Shown piece by piece: positions 1 to 3,789 of a stretch of 5,430 nt of DNA. The DNA comes from Clostridiales bacterium (lineage in GTDB: Bacteria; Bacillota; Clostridia; Lachnospirales; Lachnospiraceae): contig JAJQIQ010000015.1 in assembly GCA_021199135.1 (NCBI GenBank), positions 1-5,430 on the forward strand, written 5' to 3'. The translations under genes and the position numbers were made by a program. The notes beneath the pieces were generated by a model. The model did no database searches. It was given only the letters and a program-made list of their open reading frames with translations, and had not been told where the DNA came from. The stretch's first letter is position 1. The number at the start of each line of letters is the position of its first letter.

Positions 1-59
1 ACTGCCAGTGCCAGTGCCATGCATCCTGCAAGCACCTTCGTTACTACGTTTTTCTTCAT
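1..59 (-). CDS. Secreted surface protein, third paralogue (5' end only)
   Basis: Only the first 19 complete codons are in the window; the gene continues beyond base 1. They read MKKNVVTKVLAGCMALALA, almost identical to the first 19 residues of the two complete paralogues further upstream (starts at 1957 and 2914). This is the start of a Sec signal peptide: a short basic n-region (MKK) followed by a hydrophobic core. The start is supported by a strong ribosome site, AGGAGGG, at 67-73, and by upstream sequence similar to that of the other two copies. By analogy the full protein should be about 250 residues with a C-terminal membrane anchor, but that part is not visible. The function is unknown. 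Confidence 0.85.
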   Translation of the reverse strand, partial: MKKNVVTKVLAGCMALALA

Positions 60-122
60 TGTGTTTCCCTCCTAAATAAGGTTTGATGAAATTGTTAAAA
101 AATTGTTACATGACATAAGTAG

Positions 123-180
123 ATGATAGCAAAGTTGCGCCCCGTTAAAAAGCTACACTTTTTTACATAAGGTGCGTTCA
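123..180 (-). promoter_or_regulatory. Putative promoter region of third surface paralogue
   Basis: On the minus strand an extended -10 box TGCTATCAT lies at 131-123, about 64 bp before the start codon at 59. The identical nonamer occurs in the same position before the second paralogue (2036-2028). Just upstream is a dyad, AAAAAG (147-152) and CTTTTT (158-163), around the -35 position; no good TTGACA box is seen. The block GAACGCACC near 172-180 is also found before the second paralogue. The conservation between copies supports a promoter with a possible operator, but no regulator is identified. Confidence 0.45.
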
Positions 181-186
181 AAATTA

Positions 187-196
187 GACAATTGTC
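187..196. repeat. 10-bp perfect palindrome GACAATTGTC
   Basis: A perfect palindrome lies just after the Rpn-like stop codon (209-211) and before the promoter of the third surface paralogue. It is AT-centred, has no T-run, and is too short to be a terminator. It could be an operator half of the downstream promoter region or chance. No copy is seen before the other paralogues. Confidence 0.3.
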
Positions 197-208
197 GTGT
201 CAAGCGGT

Positions 209-388
209 TCACTGATAAATCCACTGCTTGACCGTGAGAATGTCCGTGCTGACGATGCTTGCAATCTCATCATCGGGCACGTCCCTCTCGTGAAGCGCAA
301 TCGCCGTCGAGCGGTTCGCCTGCTCCATGCCCTGCGTTATGCCCTTCTCAATCCCGTTGTTTTCAGCTTCTTCTAAAAATGAATACAT
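209..388 (-). other. Possible internal ORF for Rpn C-terminal fragment (59 aa)
   Basis: ATG codon 167 of the Rpn-like gene (386-388) is preceded by a purine-rich stretch, AGGAAAGGAAAGGTG (395-409), with AAGGTG 6 nt from the ATG. Translation from here would give a separate 59-residue protein beginning MYSFLEEAENN and ending with the same tail. Intragenic C-terminal products that act as antitoxins have been reported for E. coli Rpn proteins, which is why this site is listed. The purine run may simply reflect lysine and glycine codons (RKGKV), so this is a hypothesis. Confidence 0.3.
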
Positions 389-886
389 ATTTGTCACCTT
401 TCCTTTCCTAGCCGTATTCTGTGCTTTTTCAAAACGGTTGTCACCAATTAAAACTGACATCAGGTCAAGCACCTCGTTCACGTGTTTTATTTGCTCCTCG
501 GACGGGATGTAGTGCTTATTCTTCCGTGCCTGCACAAAATAATCGGCGACGATGCGGAAGTCGCTCCTGAACTTTTTCACGGTCTCATCGTCGAGCCACG
601 CAATCTCGAAGACGTTGATCTTGTAGTCGCTGACATACGGTCTCAGCTTCTCGGGGACATCCATTATCCCGTACAATGAGCGGTATTTTTCTTTCCAGTG
701 CTTCGACACGTCCCTCTCCTGGCCATGGATGGTCTTCCCTATCTTGTACTGGCTGACCGCCCCTGTCGCCTCGAGCTCATCCTCCTTGACGACCTCCTCG
801 CCGCCGAACAGCAGGACGGTCACGATGTCTGCAAAAACATCCTCGTAGTCCTCCAGCAGCTTCTCTGTCAAATCTTTCTCCCCCAT
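209..886 (-). CDS. Rpn-family (PD-(D/E)XK) nuclease-like protein lacking its core
   Basis: This 225-residue protein matches, from memory, the Rpn / recombination-promoting nuclease (YhgA-like) family abundant in Lachnospiraceae. The N-terminus (1-66: MGEKDLTEKLLEDYEDVFAD..., then QERDVSKHW) and the C-terminal half (about 69-145: RSLYG..., YVSDYKINVFEI, FRSDFRIVADYFVQARKNK) are typical. Between KHWKE and KYRSLYG (residues 62-70, about 677-703) the family normally has roughly 65-75 more residues carrying the nuclease core, including a GIENQT-like E-x-Q motif and an RVIGYDGAAYR-like segment. These are absent and the frame is intact, so it looks like an in-frame deletion and the protein is probably not an active nuclease. 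The tail has the usual EKGITQGMEQ stretch (180-189) and a small helical DDEIASIVSTDILTVKQWI end. The start at 886 is chosen over 931 because AGGAGG at 894-899 is 7 nt away and the family begins MGEKD. No terminator is seen before the next gene. Confidence 0.8.
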   Translation of the reverse strand: MGEKDLTEKLLEDYEDVFADIVTVLLFGGEEVVKEDELEATGAVSQYKIGKTIHGQERDVSKHWKEKYRSLYGIMDVPEKLRPYVSDYKINVFEIAWLDDETVKKFRSDFRIVADYFVQARKNKHYIPSEEQIKHVNEVLDLMSVLIGDNRFEKAQNTARKGKVTNMYSFLEEAENNGIEKGITQGMEQANRSTAIALHERDVPDDEIASIVSTDILTVKQWIYQ

Positions 887-893
887 GTAACCC

Positions 894-899
894 CCTCCT
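894..899 (-). promoter_or_regulatory. Ribosome binding site fixing the Rpn-like start
   Basis: AGGAGG, extended to TAGGAGGGGG over 891-900, lies 7 nt before the ATG at 886. The alternative upstream ATG at 931 would be read through this site and would add 15 residues (MAAPAKTQFYVGGGY) not typical of the family, so 886 is preferred. Confidence 0.85.
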
Positions 900-910
900 A
901 CATAAAATTG

Positions 911-928
911 TGTTTTCGCAGGAGCGGC
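911..928 (-). repeat. Leader motif, copy 1 (18 bp)
   Basis: On the minus strand this reads GCCGCTCCTGCGAAAACA, about 24 nt before the Rpn-like start. An identical 18-bp copy is at 3662-3679, 21 nt before the antitoxin start. Part of it, GCTCCTGC (925-918), pairs with GCAGGAGC (955-948) to form an 8-bp hairpin with a 22-nt loop in the leader RNA; the second copy has no such partner. Confidence 0.75.
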
Positions 929-1083
929 CATGTTCCATGTTCTCAGGGCTCCTGCTTTTCAGTTGTGATTGTAAAAGCAAGGATTCCCTGGTGATGGAGC
1001 CGTGCGTATCTTTGGGCTCCAACATGCGTTGTGACAGGCTACCGTAGGCAGCACCCTGAAGAGAAATTTTTGCTTTGAGAGTT

Positions 1084-1112
1084 ATAATATCATCCCCGAG
1101 CGGGAAATGCAA
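1084..1112 (-). promoter_or_regulatory. Promoter of the Rpn-like gene
   Basis: On the minus strand a -35 box TTGCAT (1112-1107), a 17-bp spacer and a -10 box TATTAT (1089-1084) resemble a sigma-A promoter. The spacer contains a dyad, CCCG-CT-CGGG (1104-1095). The same boxes, spacing and a G/C dyad in the spacer occur before the antitoxin gene (3745-3717), and the stretch ACTTGCATTTCCC is identical in both. It starts directly after the terminator of the second surface paralogue, so it serves the Rpn-like gene only. Confidence 0.65.
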
Positions 1113-1130
1113 GTGTAATTTTGCAGACAC

Positions 1131-1158
1131 AAAAAGACCGCCCGCAAAGCGGGCGGCC
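1131..1158 (-). terminator. Rho-independent terminator of second surface paralogue
   Basis: In the minus-strand RNA CCGCCCGC (1156-1149) pairs with GCGGGCGG (1145-1138) around a 3-nt loop, giving an 8-bp G/C stem, followed after two bases by TTTTT (1135-1131). It lies about 50 nt after the stop codon at 1211-1213, with no gene in between. Its stem sequence is nearly the same as that of the terminator after the first paralogue. Confidence 0.9.
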
Positions 1159-1210
1159 TTTAGGTTTCGCTGTTCAGCTAAATCTTAATTTAACTTTTGG
1201 TGCTCGCTTC

Positions 1211-1957
1211 TTAGCGAGATACCTTCTTGCGTACTGCGAATGCCACTACGCCGCAGCCGAGAAGCGCTACTACGATGCCCGCTACCGGGATCATGTCAGC
1301 AGTGCCGGTGCTCTCAGAGCTGCCGCTGTCGGCCGCAGCTGAATCGTCAGAGGTGGCTGCATCGCCGGTCGGTACGCCGCTGATGGTGAAGGTAACCTCG
1401 ATTGAAGACATCGGGGTGTTGTAATATCCAATCTCCTTGAGGTCATCGTTCCACATGTTCTGGATGTTGATGACGAAGTACTCCTCCTCGTCGACGTTGG
1501 CAAGTGCGCCTGCTGATGCAAGGGAAACGTCATTGCCGTCAATCTTCAGGGAGACGTCTGAAACTGAGATGGAACCGTCATCCGGGATATCCGTGGAGAC
1601 GAAAATCAGGTTCATCGCGGTGCTCTCATCGCCATAATAGTCGCCCCAGTCGATGTCGGTGACAGATACGGTGTAGGTGCCGTCTCCGGTGATCTCAGCA
1701 TCGTTGAAGGTGCCCGGAACCGTTACCTCATCGCTGCCAGCCCAGCCCGTGATCTGGTTGAACTCATCGGTGCCATAGCCATAGCTTCCGTCTGCCCACT
1801 CATTACGGAATGAGTATGCCGGTGACTGGAATCCGATGTACGCGTGGTACGTCGTGTCTGCCTTTGCGGTCGCCGGAGCTGCTACGGTGATGCCCGTAAC
1901 CGCAACCGCCAGTGCCATGCATCCTGCAAGCACTTTTGCTACTACGTTTTTCTTCAT
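1211..1957 (-). CDS. Secreted membrane-anchored surface protein, paralogue 2
   Basis: This 248-residue protein has a Sec signal peptide (1-33, MKKNVVAK then a hydrophobic core, likely cleavage AKA/DT), a predicted beta-rich domain (about 34-196, rich in aromatic, Asp and Gly residues: FRNEWADGSYGYG, TYTVSVTDIDWGDYYG, LIFVSTDIPDDG), a Ser/Asp/Ala linker (197-215), and a C-terminal anchor (216-248) of STGTADM, a hydrophobic helix (about 223-242) and the basic end RKKVSR. The anchor resembles a sortase sorting signal but has no LPXTG, so stable membrane anchoring is at least as likely. The tail is 30/33 identical to that of paralogue 1. I recall similar proteins of unknown function in Lachnospiraceae; a beta-sandwich or carbohydrate-binding role is only a guess. 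The start has AAGGAGGAAA at 1963-1972. It is monocistronic, with its own promoter and terminator. Confidence 0.88.
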   Translation of the reverse strand: MKKNVVAKVLAGCMALAVAVTGITVAAPATAKADTTYHAYIGFQSPAYSFRNEWADGSYGYGTDEFNQITGWAGSDEVTVPGTFNDAEITGDGTYTVSVTDIDWGDYYGDESTAMNLIFVSTDIPDDGSISVSDVSLKIDGNDVSLASAGALANVDEEEYFVINIQNMWNDDLKEIGYYNTPMSSIEVTFTISGVPTGDAATSDDSAAADSGSSESTGTADMIPVAGIVVALLGCGVVAFAVRKKVSR

Positions 1958-2027
1958 TGCTGTTTCCTCCTTATAAGGGTTTGATGAATTTAAAGCTTTA
2001 AAATATGGTTTATTGTTACCATTTCAC

Positions 2028-2098
2028 ATGATAGCAAAAGGGGCGCTCCTAGAAAAGGTGTAATTTTTTATACTTGGTGCGTTCACAATTGCACATTC
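2028..2098 (-). promoter_or_regulatory. Putative promoter region of surface paralogue 2
   Basis: An extended -10 box TGCTATCAT (2036-2028) is identical to the one before the third paralogue and lies about 70 bp before the start at 1957. Upstream is a weaker A/T dyad, AAAA (2053-2056) and TTTT (2064-2067), where the other copies have clearer ones. The distal block GAATGTGCAATTGTGAACG (2098-2080) matches 17 of 19 bases upstream of paralogue 1 (GAATGTGGAATTTTGAACG). No good -35 box is seen. Confidence 0.45.
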
Positions 2099-2134
2099 AA
2101 AAAAAAGGCCGCCCGCGCAAGGCGGGCGGCCTTT
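2099..2134 (-). terminator. Rho-independent terminator of surface paralogue 1
   Basis: A perfect 13-bp stem is formed by 2122-2134 and 2104-2116 around a 5-nt loop, with a G/C-rich core (GGCCGCCCGC). It is followed on the minus strand by a T-run (2106-2099). It sits about 28 nt after the stop codon at 2162-2164. The distal upstream block of paralogue 2 begins immediately after it. Confidence 0.95.
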
Positions 2135-2161
2135 AAGTTCAGTGCTCAGTCAAGATTTCTT

Positions 2162-2914
2162 TTAGCGAGATACCTTCTTGCGTACTGCGAACGCTACGAC
2201 TGCGCAGCCGAGGAGCGCTACTACGACGCCTGCAACCGGAACCATGTCAGCGGTGCCAGTGCTGCTTGAGCTGCTGTCGGTGGTGGTGTCATCTGCTGCT
2301 GCGGAGTCGTCTGAGCTGCTGCTGCTGTCGCTGTCTGCACTAAGAACTGTGCCATCCTCAAAAGTGATGCTGTTGACGGTGATGGTATACTCAACAGAAG
2401 AGATGCTGTCGCTGATGGTGTTGATCGGGAGAGACTGCGGCCCCCACTCATTGTAGCTGCCATCAAGACGAATCGTGTCTGAATACGGATCAGTATTCTC
2501 CACATCGTATTCTCCATCCGTAGCGAGCTTGCCCTGGCTGCTGTCAAGCTTGTAGGTGACGTCCTCGCCGTTGACCAATATGCTGTCGATGCTGTAGTCT
2601 AAATCCGTCACATCACTTGCTGAATAGCCGGTGTCGTCGAACACGATGGCCGGTGCAATATACCAAATATAGCTGGCCGGCGTGTCAAACTCAGCCTTAA
2701 CCGTGACAGAGCCACCCATCGTCACAGTGCCCTCCGTGATGGTCGCAGTCGCGCCCCAGTCCGAAGCACTGTGGTCGATGTCTCCGCCGCATCCAATCGT
2801 GACAGTGAAAGACTCAGCCGCCTTAGCGGTCGTCGGAGCTACGGCAACCCCCGTAACTGCCAGTGCCAGTGCCATGCATCCCGCAAGCACTTTTGATACT
2901 ACATTCTTCTTCAT
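2162..2914 (-). CDS. Secreted membrane-anchored surface protein, paralogue 1
   Basis: This 250-residue protein has the same plan as paralogue 2: signal peptide (1-32, MKKNVVSK..., likely cleavage AKA/AES), a diverged beta-rich domain (about 33-190), a long Ser/Asp/Thr linker (about 192-217 with runs of five and four Ser) and an anchor (218-250: STGTADM, a hydrophobic helix, RKKVSR). The middles of the two proteins share little beyond short stretches near the end of the domain (SSVEYTITVNSI here, SSIEVTFTISGV there), whereas the ends are nearly identical. The start at 2914 is preferred over an in-frame ATG at 3004, because the signal peptide begins here, AAGGAGG lies just upstream, and the longer form would begin inside the promoter region. 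There is no LPXTG motif. The function is unknown; surface binding or adhesion is a guess. Confidence 0.88.
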   Translation of the reverse strand: MKKNVVSKVLAGCMALALAVTGVAVAPTTAKAAESFTVTIGCGGDIDHSASDWGATATITEGTVTMGGSVTVKAEFDTPASYIWYIAPAIVFDDTGYSASDVTDLDYSIDSILVNGEDVTYKLDSSQGKLATDGEYDVENTDPYSDTIRLDGSYNEWGPQSLPINTISDSISSVEYTITVNSITFEDGTVLSADSDSSSSSDDSAAADDTTTDSSSSSTGTADMVPVAGVVVALLGCAVVAFAVRKKVSR

Positions 2915-2920
2915 AGCATC

Positions 2921-2930
2921 TTTCCTCCTT
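2921..2930 (-). promoter_or_regulatory. Ribosome binding site fixing the paralogue 1 start
   Basis: AAGGAGGAAA lies 6 nt before the ATG at 2914. The corresponding AAGGAGGAAA precedes paralogue 2 at 1963-1972 at a similar distance. It rules against the 30-residue longer reading from 3004, which has no comparable site and would translate the -10 region. Confidence 0.9.
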
Positions 2931-2981
2931 ATAAGGTTTGATAAGTTGATACTAAAACTGCACAAAATGTTACATATTAGT

Positions 2982-3021
2982 ATGTTAACAAAATTGTCAG
3001 ACATTAAAAAGTGTCACTTTT
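2982..3021 (-). promoter_or_regulatory. Putative promoter and operator-like dyad of paralogue 1
   Basis: The -10 region reads TGTTAACAT (2990-2982), a variant of the TGCTATCAT seen before the other two copies. Upstream, 3007-3021 is a perfect 7+1+7 palindrome, AAAAGTG-T-CACTTTT, positioned around -35 like the weaker A/T dyads of the other copies. The position fits a repressor or activator site; I do not recognise the regulator. Confidence 0.45.
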
Positions 3022-3036
3022 GCACATAAAATACGT

Positions 3037-3153
3037 TCAAAATTCCACATTCCCGCCGCGCGTGGCGATGATTTCCTCGACCTCCGCTTCTGTCATCTGC
3101 GCCGCACGGGCAATTAGGTTTATTGGATACCCATAACTGACCTTACCTCCTCT
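3037..3153 (-). pseudogene. Remnant resembling an Rpn-family C-terminus
   Basis: An open frame without a usable start reads ...GYPINLIARAAQMTEAEV, continues EEIIATRGGNVEF and stops at 3037-3039. The middle part resembles the small helical C-terminus of Rpn-family proteins, which end in an xLIAxxxxMTxEEVxxI pattern, as judged from memory. A good ribosome site AGGAGG (3146-3151) precedes an ATG at 3134, but that ATG is in a different frame and stops after four codons (MGIQ); a single missing base would join them into a 32-residue protein. The last codons (RGGNVEF) are shared with the upstream kinase and lie in a direct repeat. It is probably a decayed fragment; a small functional peptide is less likely. 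Confidence 0.4.
3039..3060. repeat. 22-bp direct repeat, copy A
   Basis: Exact match to 3792-3813, in the same orientation. This copy closes the remnant reading frame (GGNVEF end) and lies at the start of the upstream region of surface paralogue 1. The two copies bracket the toxin-antitoxin operon and the remnant. Confidence 0.85.
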
Positions 3154-3174
3154 TTACGTTGTCGTATTTTAATC

Positions 3175-3426
3175 TCAATAGCGTTTGTATATCTCTCCCC
3201 TATTGTCCACGTCCACGACCCAGACAATACAGTTTCCGTGGTCTACCGTGTATATAATGCGGTAATCTCCAACGCGGAGCCTCATGAATCCTTTATAACC
3301 CTTAAGCGGCTTGATGTCCGAGCCATACGGCAGCTTTTCTATTTCCCTGACAAGCCTTATCTTTTCGTTCTGGGGGAGCTTATCGATGAATTTCTTTGCG
3401 CGCTTCTTGAGGAAGATTTCATACAT
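3175..3426 (-). CDS. RelE/ParE-family toxin
   Basis: This 83-residue protein has the length and pattern of type II RelE/ParE toxins: a helical hairpin (about 5-33, KKRAKKFIDKLPQNEKIRLVREIEKL), then the beta-sheet region PLKGYKGFMRLRVGDYRIIYTV (40-61), VVDVDNRGEIYKRY (70-83). The RLRVGDYRIIY segment with R49, R51 and R56, and the C-terminal R76...YKRY, are where RelE-type members carry basic residues for ribosome-dependent mRNA cleavage. Whether this one cleaves mRNA or hits gyrase like ParE cannot be told. The ATG overlaps the end of the antitoxin gene by 8 bp, so translation is likely coupled; no separate strong ribosome site is present. It would be kept in check by the antitoxin. Confidence 0.9.
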   Translation of the reverse strand: MYEIFLKKRAKKFIDKLPQNEKIRLVREIEKLPYGSDIKPLKGYKGFMRLRVGDYRIIYTVDHGNCIVWVVDVDNRGEIYKRY

Positions 3427-3640
3427 CGGCTATTCCCCACTCTTTCTCGCAGTCCTTCAGAGAAAATACTGCACCCTTGTCGGGGTCTGGGTCGTTCTCA
3501 TAGTCTTCCATCATGCGCTGACAGAACAGGTCATCCGCCTCCTCATCTGCAGCCATGCCCTGCACATACGCCAGCACATAACCTATCTTGTAATCCGGAA
3601 TCACGTTCAAAATCTCCGCAATCTTCTCTCTTTCGCTCAT
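3419..3640 (-). CDS. Antitoxin partner of the RelE/ParE toxin
   Basis: This 73-residue acidic protein comes first in a two-gene operon and ends inside the start of the toxin gene, the classic type II order. It matches, from memory, a Firmicutes antitoxin type with the pattern PDYKIGYVLAYVQGMAADEEADD (15-37) followed by FCQRMMEDYENDPDP (39-53). The N-terminal part looks helical, and the acidic middle could bind the basic toxin surface. No ribbon-helix-helix or helix-turn-helix is obvious, so its part in autoregulation is open. The start at 3640 has AGAGGTG about 5 nt upstream. The promoter is at 3745-3717. Confidence 0.85.
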   Translation of the reverse strand: MSEREKIAEILNVIPDYKIGYVLAYVQGMAADEEADDLFCQRMMEDYENDPDPDKGAVFSLKDCEKEWGIADV

Positions 3641-3661
3641 ATGAACACCTCTTGTAAATTT

Positions 3662-3679
3662 TGTTTTCGCAGGAGCGGC
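3662..3679 (-). repeat. Leader motif, copy 2 (18 bp)
   Basis: Identical to 911-928 and placed similarly, 21 nt before the antitoxin start. It lies within the roughly 70-nt untranslated leader of the operon. Its role is unknown; since the two downstream genes are unrelated, the match is best explained by a shared leader or common origin of the two regulatory regions. Confidence 0.75.
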
Positions 3680-3716
3680 TTACGCAAACCCTTGCTTGTT
3701 GTGGTGGTGGAAATAT

Positions 3717-3745
3717 ATAATAACACCCCCACGGGGGAAATGCAA
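3717..3745 (-). promoter_or_regulatory. Promoter of the toxin-antitoxin operon
   Basis: A -35 box TTGCAT (3745-3740), a 17-bp spacer and a -10 box TATTAT (3722-3717) are the same as at the Rpn-like promoter. The spacer holds the dyad CCCCC-GT-GGGGG (3737-3726). Such a dyad between the boxes is a plausible operator for autoregulation. Confidence 0.65.
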
Positions 3746-3764
3746 GTAGAAACTCGTGGGGGTG
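3717..3764 (-). terminator. Possible kinase terminator overlapping the TA promoter
   Basis: CACCCCCACG (3764-3755) pairs perfectly with CGTGGGGGTG (3733-3724) around a 21-nt loop, giving a 10-bp stem that lies 26 nt after the kinase stop codon. It is followed by TTATTATATATTT rather than a pure T-run. The loop contains the -35 box of the next promoter and the T-rich tail contains its -10 box, so it may be a weak terminator, an operator with two half-sites, or both. Confidence 0.45.
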
Positions 3765-3770
3765 CTATTT

Positions 3771-3788
3771 ATTAAATCCTGATTTAAT
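3771..3788. repeat. AT-rich inverted repeat after the kinase stop
   Basis: ATTAAATC and GATTTAAT form perfect 8-bp arms around 2 bases, starting one base beyond the kinase stop codon (3790-3792). It is too AT-rich and lacks the T-run of a normal terminator, but could stabilise or help end the kinase transcript together with the G/C hairpin at 3724-3764. Confidence 0.4.
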
Positions 3789-3789
3789 T

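Larger units (their letters stand above)
887..1077 (-). promoter_or_regulatory. Long structured 5' leader of the Rpn-like gene
   Basis: From the predicted transcription start near 1077 to the ATG at 886 is about 190 nt with no convincing ORF. In RNA order several hairpins can form: GCTGCC/GGTAGC with a 3-nt loop (1052-1038), extended by CAG/CTG across a bulge; CAAC/GTTG (1031-1020); GGAGCC/GGCTCC (1020-996); TGCTTTT/AAAAGCA (979-953); and GCAGGAGC/GCTCCTGC (955-918). The last two share bases 953-955 and cannot form together in full. None directly buries the AGGAGG at 894-899. It matches no riboswitch class I recognise; cis-regulation is an inference from the structure and length. Confidence 0.45.

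Noticed and set aside
1094..1104. G/C dyad at 1094-1104 as a terminator
   Set aside because: The stem is only 4 bp, a T-run is lacking, and it falls exactly between the -35 and -10 boxes; the true terminator is at 1131-1158.
777..1130. Minus-strand open frame of about 117 codons across the Rpn promoter and leader
   Set aside because: It would start inside the terminator/promoter region, overlaps the Rpn-like gene in another frame, and its Arg/Gly-rich end is typical of an off-frame reading.
1211..1309. C-terminal anchor as a classical LPXTG sortase signal
   Set aside because: The tail has STGTADM, a hydrophobic helix and basic residues but no LPXTG or clear P-x-T-G; a plain membrane anchor or a divergent sorting signal cannot be told apart.
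1919..1957. Lipobox-like LAGC in the signal peptides (residues 10-13)
   Set aside because: The main hydrophobic stretch comes after the Cys rather than before it, and an AKA cleavage site follows at residue 33, so a normal Sec signal peptide fits better than a lipoprotein.
2915..3004. 30-codon N-terminal extension of surface paralogue 1
   Set aside because: It would place residues before a clear signal peptide, run through the promoter, and bypass the strong ribosome site at 2921-2930; the other copies do not have it.
3047..3064. G/C-rich stretch after the toxin as a terminator
   Set aside because: Only a 4-bp stem (CGCC/GGCG) can be formed and no T-run follows; the stretch is explained by the end of the direct repeat.
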